Part shown: positions 8,168 through 16,110 of the stretch, piece after piece
Position numbering within the stretch: the first letter of the stretch is position 1
Layout: each line of letters opens with the position of its first letter
NCBI RefSeq assembly: GCF_010365285.1
Contig: NZ_CP048286.1
Location: 5,506,001-5,570,000, forward strand
Direction: 5' to 3'
Length of the DNA stretch: 64,000 nt
Source of the DNA: Paenibacillus rhizovicinus
GTDB taxonomy: Bacteria > Bacillota > Bacilli > Paenibacillales > Paenibacillaceae
Notes under the pieces: model-generated
Told to the model about the DNA's origin: nothing
What the model saw: the letters and a program-made list of their open reading frames with translations, nothing else
Databases searched by the model: none
Made by a program: the position numbers and the translations under genes

Positions 8168-9991
8168 ATGCAGGCTTTATCCGAACATTTATATATCTAT
8201 CCGGATACATGCAAGGTTTACGTGGTCAAGAACGGCGCGGAAGCGGTGCTGATCGATTTCGGAAGCGGCGACGTGCTCGACTGCCTGTCCGAAATCGGCG
8301 TTACCCGGGTCAGTGCCGTTCTGATGACCCATCATCACCGCGATCAAGGCCAAGGGCTTGCCCGCGCGGCGGCGGCCGGCATTCCGATCTGGGTGCCCCA
8401 TATGGAGCAGGAATTGTTCGCCGAAATGGATGCGATTTGGCAGTCGCGCCAAGTGCTGAACAACTATAACGTTCGCCAGGAGCGTTTCTCGCTGCTGGAT
8501 GCCGTCCCGATAGCAGGCACCTTGAAAGACTACGAATCCTATACCTTCGGGGGCTGCCAGTTCCAGATCGTTCCGACGCCGGGGCATACGCCCGGTTCCA
8601 TTAGCGTGCTTGCCCGTATCGATGGCCGGCTTAACGCTTTTACCGGCGATCTCATCGCGGGGCCGGGAAAGCTATGGTCGCTCGCCGCAACGCAATGGAC
8701 CTACAACGGCGGCGAAGGTCTGCCGGCAACCGCGGCTTCGCTGCTGGACTTGCAGGAACGCGGTCCCGAACGGCTGTTGCCGTCTCACGGCGAGACGATG
8801 GATCAGCCTGTCGAGGCGATAGCGAGTCTCATTGAACGTTTAAGAGAGATGATGAAGCATCGGCAGCAAAATCCACGGCTGTTTCAGTTTCTCGAGCAGC
8901 CCTTCGAACCGGTAACGCCGCATCTTCTGCGAAGCCGAAACAGCGAATCGAATTATTTCGTGCTGCTCTCGGAGAGCGGCAAGGCGATGTTCCTGGACTT
9001 CGGTTACGACTTTCACACCGGGAAGCCCGCGGAAACGGATCGGGCGGCCCGCCGTCCTTGGCTGCGTACGCTCGGCACGTTGAAGAAGCAGTACGGGGTG
9101 ACCAAAGTGGAGACGGTCGTCCCGACCCACTATCACGACGATCACGTCGCCGGCTTCAATTTGCTGCGCGATCATGAAGGAACGGAGGTATGGGCAGCGG
9201 ATACGTTTGCCGGCATTCTGCGTCATCCGGAGCGTTACGATCTTCCTTGCCTCTGGTACGATCCGATTCCGGTCGACCGGGAGCTGCCGCTCGAAACGCC
9301 GATTGCCTGGGAGGAATACCAGCTGACGCTATACCCGCTGCCGGGGCATACCCGCTATGCGGTCGCGATCGCGCTGGAGGTCGACGGGCGGAAGGTGCTG
9401 GTAGCCGGCGATCAGTATCAAGGCGGCGACGGGCTTCTCTATAATTATGTATACAAAAATCGCTTCGACGCCGATGACTATATGGCCAGCGCAGCGTTGT
9501 ACAAGAAGCTGCAGCCCGATGTCATTCTTACGGGACATTGGGATCCGCTATGGGTGGAGCCGGGATATTTCGAGGAACTGGATCGACGCGGCGAAGCTCT
9601 GGCGCGCATGCATCGGGAGCTGCTCCCGCTCGAGCAGCTTGATTATGGCGCGGAAGGCTTCGGGGCGCGCATCGTGCCTTATCAGAGCGAAACGCGGAGC
9701 GGAGAGACGGTTACGCTTGAGATCGAGGTAAGGAATCCATTAAGCAGGGATGCTTTGGTTGAGGTTGATTTGCTGCTGCCTTCCGGATGGCACGCCGATC
9801 CTCCCGAGTCGGCGATTACGCTTGCCGCCAAGAAAGAAACGAAGCTGTCCGTCCGCGTGACCCCGAACGGATTGCCGGTTCGGCGTGCCCGGATTGCCGC
9901 TGATCTCAAAGTGAACGGAATGCGGATCGGCCAGCATGCGGAATCCTTGATTACGATAAAAGCTCATTTGAACGAGGGGGACAGGCTATGA
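8168..9991 (+). CDS. Tandem metallo-beta-lactamase-fold protein with Ig-like tail
   Basis: 607 residues with three parts. Residues about 1-230 form one MBL domain (THHHRDQ, then PTPGHTPGS, then GDLIAGPGK, LPSHGE). Residues about 250-495 form a second one (THYHDDHVAGF, PLPGHTRYA, AGDQYQ, LTGHWDPLW). Residues about 505-600 look like a NEW3/CARDB-type beta sandwich. The second domain has the full HxHxDH metal motif; the first has Q in place of the last His, so it may hold one metal or be structural. There is no signal peptide, so it is expected in the cytoplasm. ATG 8168 has a weak ribosome site. It overlaps the DeoR gene by ATGA. Hydrolysis of an ester, lactone or thioester in the pathway is plausible, but substrate unknown. 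Confidence 0.85.
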   Translation: MQALSEHLYIYPDTCKVYVVKNGAEAVLIDFGSGDVLDCLSEIGVTRVSAVLMTHHHRDQGQGLARAAAAGIPIWVPHMEQELFAEMDAIWQSRQVLNNYNVRQERFSLLDAVPIAGTLKDYESYTFGGCQFQIVPTPGHTPGSISVLARIDGRLNAFTGDLIAGPGKLWSLAATQWTYNGGEGLPATAASLLDLQERGPERLLPSHGETMDQPVEAIASLIERLREMMKHRQQNPRLFQFLEQPFEPVTPHLLRSRNSESNYFVLLSESGKAMFLDFGYDFHTGKPAETDRAARRPWLRTLGTLKKQYGVTKVETVVPTHYHDDHVAGFNLLRDHEGTEVWAADTFAGILRHPERYDLPCLWYDPIPVDRELPLETPIAWEEYQLTLYPLPGHTRYAVAIALEVDGRKVLVAGDQYQGGDGLLYNYVYKNRFDADDYMASAALYKKLQPDVILTGHWDPLWVEPGYFEELDRRGEALARMHRELLPLEQLDYGAEGFGARIVPYQSETRSGETVTLEIEVRNPLSRDALVEVDLLLPSGWHADPPESAITLAAKKETKLSVRVTPNGLPVRRARIAADLKVNGMRIGQHAESLITIKAHLNEGDRL

Positions 9992-10791
9992 TAGCATCGC
10001 AGCGCAGAAATGTGATCAAAGAGATGCTGATGGAAGAGCGGAGCGTGAAAGTCGTCGACCTCGCCAAGCATTTCAACGTGTCGGAAGAGACGATTCGCAG
10101 AGATCTTTTGCAGCTGGAACAGGAAGGTTTTCTGGAGAAAAATTACGGCGGCGCGATACTGGCGGAGGAATTGCAGCAGGCGATGTCGACCGTGCCGCCC
10201 TTGCATCAGCGCAAATTTCAATATTACGAAGAGAAAGACGCAATTGCTAAGGCGGCTGCCGGCCTTGTGAAAGACAATACGAACGTCATCCTGGACTCCG
10301 GCTCCACCACCTGGTGCGTGGCCCGGCATCTCAAGAACGTTCCTGATCTGACCATCGTGACGAACGGCATCAACATTGCGGAGGAATGCAGCGCGAACGA
10401 GGAGCGCAGCATCTTCTTGATCGGGGGAAAGCTGATTCGCAAGTCCATGTGCCTGGTCGGCCCGCAAGCCGAGGACGAGCTCCGGAAGTACGATGCCCAA
10501 TACGCGATTCTCGGAACGTCGGGCATCTCGCTGCGCAAAGGCTTCACGAGCTCCGATCTCTATGAAGCGCAAGTGAAACGGGCCATGATCTCGGCGGCGC
10601 AGAAGGTCGTGGTGGTCGCCGATCACAGCAAATTCCTGAAGAACGCCTTCGTATCCTTCGCCACTTTTCAAGAGGTGGATATCCTCATTACCAGCGAGCT
10701 TACCGATACGGCGGTTCTGCATGAAATCGAGCAGCACGGCGTTCAGATCATCGTATGTCCAATCAAAAACGGAACGAGGGAACAATCATGA
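9988..10791 (+). CDS. DeoR/GlpR-family transcriptional regulator (first copy)
   Basis: 267 residues. Residues 1-57 are the DeoR winged helix-turn-helix (MIASQRRNVIKEMLMEE, NVSEETIRRDLLQLE). The rest is the sugar-phosphate-sensing domain, with DSGSTTWCVARHL, VTNGINIAEE and VVVADHSKF. Such proteins are usually repressors released by a phosphorylated intermediate of the pathway they control. Start and stop overlap both neighbours by ATGA, so it is made with the enzymes. It is clearly a paralogue of the regulator at 23656, sharing long identical stretches such as SGISLRKGFTSSD versus TGISLRKGFTSSD. The half-sites at 5809-5862 and 12690-12742 are the likely targets. Confidence 0.93.
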   Translation: MIASQRRNVIKEMLMEERSVKVVDLAKHFNVSEETIRRDLLQLEQEGFLEKNYGGAILAEELQQAMSTVPPLHQRKFQYYEEKDAIAKAAAGLVKDNTNVILDSGSTTWCVARHLKNVPDLTIVTNGINIAEECSANEERSIFLIGGKLIRKSMCLVGPQAEDELRKYDAQYAILGTSGISLRKGFTSSDLYEAQVKRAMISAAQKVVVVADHSKFLKNAFVSFATFQEVDILITSELTDTAVLHEIEQHGVQIIVCPIKNGTREQS

Positions 10792-11426
10792 ACCCAGCAC
10801 TGGTGAAATTATATGCGAAATACCCTGAACTCGAAGAAGCGTGCGGCGCCGATATCGTCGGCGCGTTCGAGATCATGAAGACATCGTTCGCGCAAGGCGG
10901 CAAGACGCTGGTCTGCGGCAACGGCGGCAGCGCGGCCGATTGCGAGCATATCGTCGGGGAGCTGATGAAGGGATTCCTGCTGCGCCGTCCCGTTCCGGGG
11001 GGATTTCGCGAGGAGCTGAAGGCGGTATCGCCGGAGGCGGCGGAGTACATCGCCGATAACCTGCAGGGCGCGCTCCCGGCCATCTCGCTGGTCAGCCATA
11101 CCGCCTTGGCGACGGCCTTCGCGAACGACGTGGCGCCGGATCTGGTCTTTGCCCAGCAAGTGTACGGTTACGGGAAGCCGGGCGATGTCCTGGTAAGCCT
11201 CAGCACCTCGGGCAATTCCGCGAACGTGCTGCACGCGATTACGGTCGCCAAGGCTTCTGGCCTGCGCACGATCGGCTTGACCGGCCGCTCGGGCGGACGC
11301 ATGAAGGAGCTGTGCGACGTGACGATCCGCATCCCGGAGGACATGACGCCGGATATCCAAGAGCGGCATCTGCCGGTTTACCATGCGCTTTGCATTTTGC
11401 TGGAGGAGGCGTTCTTCGAATCATGA
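10788..11426 (+). CDS. SIS-domain sugar-phosphate isomerase (GmhA-like)
   Basis: 212 residues with a single SIS domain. CGNGGSAADCEHIVGELMK is the GmhA-type phosphate loop, followed by ISLVSHTALATAFANDV and a second phosphate motif VLVSLSTSGNSANVL. Relatives include sedoheptulose-7-phosphate isomerase and other aldose-ketose phosphosugar isomerases. ATG 10788 overlaps the previous stop (ATGA) and has AACGAGGG 7 bases upstream. The next gene, a ROK kinase, also overlaps by ATGA, so kinase and isomerase probably act in sequence on one sugar. No heptose or LPS genes are nearby, so a heptose role should not be assumed. Confidence 0.83.
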   Translation: MNPALVKLYAKYPELEEACGADIVGAFEIMKTSFAQGGKTLVCGNGGSAADCEHIVGELMKGFLLRRPVPGGFREELKAVSPEAAEYIADNLQGALPAISLVSHTALATAFANDVAPDLVFAQQVYGYGKPGDVLVSLSTSGNSANVLHAITVAKASGLRTIGLTGRSGGRMKELCDVTIRIPEDMTPDIQERHLPVYHALCILLEEAFFES

Positions 11427-12394
11427 CCTGGATCGGCGGCGTGGACATCGGCGGCACCAAATGCGCCGTTACGATAGGCAAGGCTCTGGCAGACACGGTA
11501 GACGTCGTCGCCAAATTCAAATTCCCTACCCCAGGGACGCCCCAAGAGGCGCTCCGCGCAATCATGGACGCGATGGCCGGCTTGCTGGCCGAGCACCCGC
11601 AGGTATCGCTTCAAGCGATCGGCATCAGCTGCGGAGGACCGCTCGACAGCCGATCCGGGCTTGTATTGTCGCCTCCCAACCTCCCCGGGTGGGACGGCAT
11701 CGACGTGGTGTCGCCGCTTCTGGAGCGATTCGCGGTGCCTGTCGGGCTGCAGAACGACGCGAACGCCTGCGCGCTGGCCGAATGGAAATGGGGAGCAGGC
11801 AGAGGGACGCGCAATATGATCTTCCTGACGTTCGGCACGGGCATGGGAGCGGGCTTGATCCTGGACGGCAGGCTGTATGCCGGAACGAACGACATGGCAG
11901 GCGAAGTGGGCCATATGCGCATGGAGAACGACGGCCCCGTCGGCTACGGCAAAGCGGGCTCGTTCGAAGGCTATTGCAGCGGCGGCGGCATCGCGCAATT
12001 AGGGAAGCAGCAGGCTCGGGAGGCGCTTCTTCGAGGCGAGGCGCTTTCGTTCTGCGAATCGGAGGAGGCGCTGGATTCGCTTACGACGCAGCGGATCGGC
12101 GAAGCCGCGAGCGGGGGAGATCCGCTTGCGCTCGAAATCTTCCGCGTCGTCGGGGAGAAGCTTGGCCGGGGATTGGCCATTCTCGTGGACGTGCTGAATC
12201 CGGAACGGATCGTCATCGGAAGCATCTATGGACGCCAGCAAGCGATTCTGGAGCCGATCGTCATGAAGACGCTGAGCGAAGAGGCGCTTCCTTATTCGCT
12301 GCGGGCCTGCAGCATCGTACCGGCCGGATTGGGGGAAGCCGTCGGGGATTTGGCCAGCCTGTCGGTCGCATATAACCTCGTCGAGCCTGCGTGA
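11423..12394 (+). CDS. ROK-family sugar kinase without the usual zinc motif
   Basis: 323 residues. ATP-binding motif GVDIGGTKCAV (residues 6-16) and catalytic LQNDANACALAEW with Asp112 are both present, so kinase activity is likely. After the conserved GEVGH, most ROK proteins carry a CxCGxxGC zinc motif; here the stretch reads YGKAGSFEGYCSGGG with a single cysteine. ATG 11423 overlaps the SIS gene stop. It is the last gene before the terminator at 12516. ROK kinases phosphorylate glucose, fructose, ManNAc, GlcNAc or allose; with two alpha-mannosidases in the block, mannose-type sugars are a reasonable guess. Confidence 0.88.
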   Translation: MTWIGGVDIGGTKCAVTIGKALADTVDVVAKFKFPTPGTPQEALRAIMDAMAGLLAEHPQVSLQAIGISCGGPLDSRSGLVLSPPNLPGWDGIDVVSPLLERFAVPVGLQNDANACALAEWKWGAGRGTRNMIFLTFGTGMGAGLILDGRLYAGTNDMAGEVGHMRMENDGPVGYGKAGSFEGYCSGGGIAQLGKQQAREALLRGEALSFCESEEALDSLTTQRIGEAASGGDPLALEIFRVVGEKLGRGLAILVDVLNPERIVIGSIYGRQQAILEPIVMKTLSEEALPYSLRACSIVPAGLGEAVGDLASLSVAYNLVEPA

Positions 12395-12515
12395 GTTCTT
12401 CTTGCGCCGGCCGGCTTCCATGCGTCGAGGTAATCGGCGTCTCGGCATCTTGACGCGGAATTGGAAGGTTTAGGAATGAAGTGAGGCGCAGTCGAACACA
12501 ATAGTATGGAATCAG

Positions 12516-12545
12516 AACCGTCGAGGAGGAATTCGACGGTTTTTG
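12516..12545 (+). terminator. Rho-independent terminator of the first catabolic unit
   Basis: AACCGTCGA / TCGACGGTT stem with loop GGAGGAAT and TTTTT. The gap 12395-12775 holds this terminator, then the promoter and operator elements listed next, and no gene. Confidence 0.9.
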
Positions 12546-12640
12546 ACGTTTTTATGAATTATTTCCCCTGTAAAAACTTGTATTATCGATCGAAAAACGA
12601 GGGATTGCATCATAAATCGTTCAACATCACAAAATTTATG

Positions 12641-12669
12641 TTGACTTCATGACTGATTAGTTTTATAAC
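12641..12669 (+). promoter_or_regulatory. Sigma-A promoter of the importer/glycosidase unit
   Basis: TTGACT (12641-12646), 17-bp spacer, TATAAC (12664-12669), about 107 bp ahead of the binding-protein gene. It leaves a long leader that contains the cre-like and DeoR-type sites. Confidence 0.75.
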
Positions 12670-12689
12670 TGACACAAGGACATCAAATT

Positions 12690-12742
12690 CCACATGAAAG
12701 CGTTTGAATGAATGTGGGGTTGTATAATTATTTGTGGGATTG
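12690..12742. promoter_or_regulatory. Operator candidates: repeated WTGTGGNNTT half-sites
   Basis: CCACAT (12690-12695) and ATGTGG (12712-12717) form an inverted pair. TGTGGGGTTG (12713-12722) and TGTGGGATTG (12733-12742) are direct repeats exactly 20 bp apart, about two helical turns. Read in one orientation, all fit WTGTGGNNTT, as do the two sites at 5809-5862. They lie downstream of the promoter, where bound repressor would block elongation. Confidence 0.5.
12695..12708 (+). promoter_or_regulatory. cre-like catabolite repression site
   Basis: TGAAAGCGTTTGAA matches the CcpA consensus TGWAANCGNTNWCA except at the penultimate position. It lies downstream of the promoter, a usual place for CcpA repression, between two DeoR-type half-sites. 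Confidence 0.5.
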
Positions 12743-12775
12743 ATGTTGGTTTTCTTAAAATGGGAGGTCTATGGG

Positions 12776-14131
12776 ATGAAGAAAGTGAACAAAGCTGCAA
12801 TCGCATCACTTGTTTTAACTTTAACGACCGGCGCGCTCTTGTCCGGCTGCGGAAGCAGCAACAACGGCAACGGCAACGAGAACTCGGCCGCGTCGCCTGC
12901 ACCGCAAGACAATGCTGCTCCTAAAGAAAAGGTCGTGCTGGATTTCTGGACGTTCTGGGGATCCGAGACGCGCCGGCCGCTGGTCGAGAAGATCATCGAC
13001 GATTTCAACAAAGCCCATGAAGGCACAATCGAGGTTAAGCACTCTTATTATCCTTACGGCGACATCTGGACGAAGTCGCTCGCGCAGACCGCGGCCGGCA
13101 ATCCGCCGGACGTCATCGTGAACAGCATCGAAGAGACGGGGCTCCGCGCGGCGAAGAAACAGAACACGAACCTGGCTGAATTCCTGGCCAAAGATCCGAC
13201 GGTGAAGGATCGTTTCCGCGAGGATCTCTGGAACACGGTGCTCTACAAGAACGATCCTTACGCGCTGCCTTTCACGACGGATACGCGCATGATGTTCTAC
13301 AATAAGACCGCTTTCAAGGAAGCCGGGCTCGACCCGAACAAGTTCCCGGATACTTGGGACGAGCTTGAAGAAGTGGCGAAGAAGCTGGACAAGAAAGACG
13401 CGAACGGCAAGTACGCGCGCATCGGCTATGCGCCGCAATTCGCCGGATTCGACGCGAAGAGCATCGCGGTCAATTTCGACGGCGGCAAGGGCTGGCTGGA
13501 CGAGAACGGCCAAGCGAACATCAGCACGCCGAATAAAATCGAAGGCTTCAATTACGTGCAGCGCTACACCGACCGCCTCGGACAGAAGAACATCGACGAG
13601 TACAAAGCGGCGTTCGGCAGCAAAGAAGCGAATCCGTTCATCGCGGGCAAAGTGGCGATCTGGCCGGATGCGGTGACCTTCCAAACGCAGCTTCGCGACT
13701 TCGGCAAAGGCATGGACGTCGGCATAGCGCCGATTCCCGAGACGAAGGAAGGCGCGGGACACTGGAGCACGGGCGGCGGCTTCGTGGTCGAGATTCCGGC
13801 AGGCGCGAAGCATCCCGCCGAATCGTGGGAATTCATCAAGTATCTGACCGATGTTCAGGCGCAAACCTACTGGGCGAAGATGAATTACGATAACGTCGCG
13901 AACGTGCAGGCTTCCAACGATCCGGAATTGACCAAGGATCCGATTTACAAGGCGTCCGTCGACAATTTGGCCAACACGCGCGTATACACGCGTCCGGCGG
14001 CTGCAGCGGATCTGTTCAAAATGCTCGATCCGCAAGTCGACGCGATTCTGACGAAGAAGAGCACGCCTAAAGAAGGGCTTGACCAAGCCCAAAAGGATGT
14101 ATCTGATCTGATAGCTCAAAACGGAGGCTAA
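12776..14131 (+). CDS. ABC transporter sugar-binding lipoprotein (CUT1 type)
   Basis: 451 residues. A lipoprotein signal peptide ends in LLSGC with the modified Cys at 25, followed by an N/S/A-rich linker. The mature part is a family 1 extracellular solute-binding protein (VVLDFWTFWGSETRRPLVEKI, then PYALPFTTDTRMMFYN). It is anchored outside the membrane and passes an oligosaccharide to the two permeases downstream. GGGAGG lies 8 bases upstream of ATG 12776. A hairpin separates it from the permease genes, which usually raises the amount of binding protein over permease. No ATPase gene is adjacent; a shared MsmX-type ATPase elsewhere is expected. Confidence 0.93.
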   Translation: MKKVNKAAIASLVLTLTTGALLSGCGSSNNGNGNENSAASPAPQDNAAPKEKVVLDFWTFWGSETRRPLVEKIIDDFNKAHEGTIEVKHSYYPYGDIWTKSLAQTAAGNPPDVIVNSIEETGLRAAKKQNTNLAEFLAKDPTVKDRFREDLWNTVLYKNDPYALPFTTDTRMMFYNKTAFKEAGLDPNKFPDTWDELEEVAKKLDKKDANGKYARIGYAPQFAGFDAKSIAVNFDGGKGWLDENGQANISTPNKIEGFNYVQRYTDRLGQKNIDEYKAAFGSKEANPFIAGKVAIWPDAVTFQTQLRDFGKGMDVGIAPIPETKEGAGHWSTGGGFVVEIPAGAKHPAESWEFIKYLTDVQAQTYWAKMNYDNVANVQASNDPELTKDPIYKASVDNLANTRVYTRPAAAADLFKMLDPQVDAILTKKSTPKEGLDQAQKDVSDLIAQNGG

Positions 14132-14152
14132 ACCGAATAGCCGATAGTTCAG

Positions 14153-14185
14153 GGGAGCGGTTGGTTGTCAGCCGCTCTTCCTTTC
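14153..14185 (+). other. Intercistronic hairpin after the binding-protein gene
   Basis: GAGCGG (14155-14160) and CCGCTC (14172-14177), followed by a pyrimidine-rich run without a long T tract. Probably a partial terminator or mRNA-stabilising stem. Confidence 0.4.
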
Positions 14186-14244
14186 TTGAAGCGAACCGCC
14201 TCCCGACGGACTTGAACGCAATTGTAAAGAGGAAGGTGATTGAC

Positions 14245-15186
14245 TTGTCCAATACCTATAGAACCGGCAAGAGGAGCCGGTTGTCGCTGGAGCGCAAGGA
14301 GGCCGTTTGGGGCTATGCATTCGTTCTGCCATGGATCATCGGATTCCTGGTGTTTACGTTCGGTCCGCTGCTGTTCTCGTTGTATGCGAGCTTTACGAAT
14401 TACGACATTACTTCGCAAATGGATTGGGTAGGCGTACGCAACTATCGCAATATGTTCACCCATGACACCTTGTTCTGGAAGTCGCTGCACAATACGTTGT
14501 ACTACGTGGTATTTAACGTTCCGCTCACGACCTTCGCGGCTTTGCTTCTGGCCGTTACCATGAATCAGAAAATTCCCGGTATGCGGATCTTCCGAACCGT
14601 TTTCTATTTGCCCTCCGTGCTTGCGGGCGTCGCTGTGTTTTACCTGTGGATGATGCTGCTGAATCCCAGCACGGGACTCGTCAACATGGCGCTGGGCTGG
14701 GTCGGCATCGACGGACCCGCCTGGATGACCGATCCGAGTTGGACGAAGCCTGCGGTCATTCTTATGAAACTGTGGGGTGCGGGCGGGGGCATGCTCCTGT
14801 ATCTGGCCGCGCTGCAGGGCGTTCCGGACCATCTGTACGAGGCGGCCGAGCTCGACGGCGCAAGCCCGATCCGCCGTTTCTGGCATGTTACGGTGCCGAT
14901 GATCACGCCTGTTATCTTCTTCGAGCTGGTGACCAATCTGATCGGCGCGTTCCAGATTTTCCAGGAAGGCTACGTCATGGTGCAGGATCAGGCAACGCCG
15001 GGCTCGCCGATGAACTCGCTCCTGTTCTATAACCTGCATATGTTCTTGAAGGCGTTCCAATCGTTCCAGATGGGCTACGCGACGGCAATGGCCTGGTTCC
15101 TCTTCGTCGTCGTCATCGTCCTGACCTTGATCAACATGGCTTTGTCGAAGCTGTGGGTCCATTACGAAGGAGGGGATAATCGATGA
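14245..15186 (+). CDS. ABC sugar transporter permease (MalF/UgpA type)
   Basis: 313 residues with about six membrane segments (first at AFVLPWIIGFLVFTFGPLLF). The EAA loop, EAAELDGASPIRRF, contacts the ATPase. TTG 14245 is preferred because GGAAGGTGAT lies just upstream at normal spacing; GTG 14236 is an alternative. It overlaps the next permease by ATGA. It pairs with 15183 as the membrane channel of the CUT1 importer. Confidence 0.92.
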   Translation: MSNTYRTGKRSRLSLERKEAVWGYAFVLPWIIGFLVFTFGPLLFSLYASFTNYDITSQMDWVGVRNYRNMFTHDTLFWKSLHNTLYYVVFNVPLTTFAALLLAVTMNQKIPGMRIFRTVFYLPSVLAGVAVFYLWMMLLNPSTGLVNMALGWVGIDGPAWMTDPSWTKPAVILMKLWGAGGGMLLYLAALQGVPDHLYEAAELDGASPIRRFWHVTVPMITPVIFFELVTNLIGAFQIFQEGYVMVQDQATPGSPMNSLLFYNLHMFLKAFQSFQMGYATAMAWFLFVVVIVLTLINMALSKLWVHYEGGDNR

Positions 15187-16061
15187 GCACGACCGCCGCG
15201 TCGTCTTCCGGCAGTTATTTTCAAAGCCGGCGAGCGCGCAAACGAATAGCGAACATCGTCATCGCCATCATCATGATCGCGCTCGGAATCGTTTGTCTTG
15301 CGCCGTTCTGGTGGATGTTGTCCACGTCGCTTAAATCCATGAAGGAAATCATGAGCTTTCCGCCGACGAAGTATCCGCATGCCCTTCATTGGGAGAACTA
15401 CAAGCATGCCTGGGTCAGCGGCCATTTCAGCCGCTATGCCCTGAATACGCTCTTCTTGTCCTGCGTCGGCGTGGTCGCGCATATTCTGTCCAACACGTTT
15501 ATCGCCTACGGTTTTGCCAAGATCAAGTTTCCCGGCAAAAACTTTCTGTTCTCCCTGATGCTGGCGACCATGATGATTCCGGGGTTCTGCACGCTGATTC
15601 CGCAGTACATCCTGTTCTCCAAGCTTCATTGGGTAGGCACCTATCTACCGCTTACGATTCCCGGTTTCTTCGGCAGCGCCTTTCAAATCTTCATGCTCCG
15701 CCAGTTTTACTTGGGTATTCCGAACGATTTGATCGAAGCGGCCAAAATCGACGGGGCGAACCATTTCTACATTTGGTCCCGCATCATGGTGCCGCTGGCG
15801 AAGCCGGCCGTCATCGTCATCGCGATTACGACGTTCCAAGGGGCGTGGAACGATTTTCTCGGTCCGCTGCTCTACGTGAACAAAGAATCGATGTTCAATA
15901 TTCAGATCGGGCTTACGGCATTCCGCAGCGCCGAACTTACCCAGTGGAATTACCTGATGGCGGCGTCGTTGATCTCGCTGGCGCCCGTCATCCTGCTCTT
16001 CTTCTTCTTTCAGCGTTATTTTATTGAAGGCATGAATATTGCATCCGGCACCAAAGGGTGA
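15183..16061 (+). CDS. ABC sugar transporter permease (MalG/UgpE type)
   Basis: 292 residues with six membrane segments. The N-terminal region has LAPFWWMLSTSLKSMKEI, typical of MalG-type permeases, and the EAA loop is EAAKIDGANHFYIW. Its start overlaps the stop of the partner permease. The C-terminal QRYFIEGMNIASGTKG is the usual end of this family. Confidence 0.93.
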   Translation: MSTTAASSSGSYFQSRRARKRIANIVIAIIMIALGIVCLAPFWWMLSTSLKSMKEIMSFPPTKYPHALHWENYKHAWVSGHFSRYALNTLFLSCVGVVAHILSNTFIAYGFAKIKFPGKNFLFSLMLATMMIPGFCTLIPQYILFSKLHWVGTYLPLTIPGFFGSAFQIFMLRQFYLGIPNDLIEAAKIDGANHFYIWSRIMVPLAKPAVIVIAITTFQGAWNDFLGPLLYVNKESMFNIQIGLTAFRSAELTQWNYLMAASLISLAPVILLFFFFQRYFIEGMNIASGTKG

Positions 16062-16110
16062 TTAGAGAGACCGGGCAAGCAGGCACCGGTCGGAGTGGAG
16101 GGAAACGATA

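Noticed and set aside
10788..11426. Heptose (LPS) biosynthesis gene gmhA
   Set aside because: No other heptose genes, a Gram-positive-type genome and a catabolic operon context.
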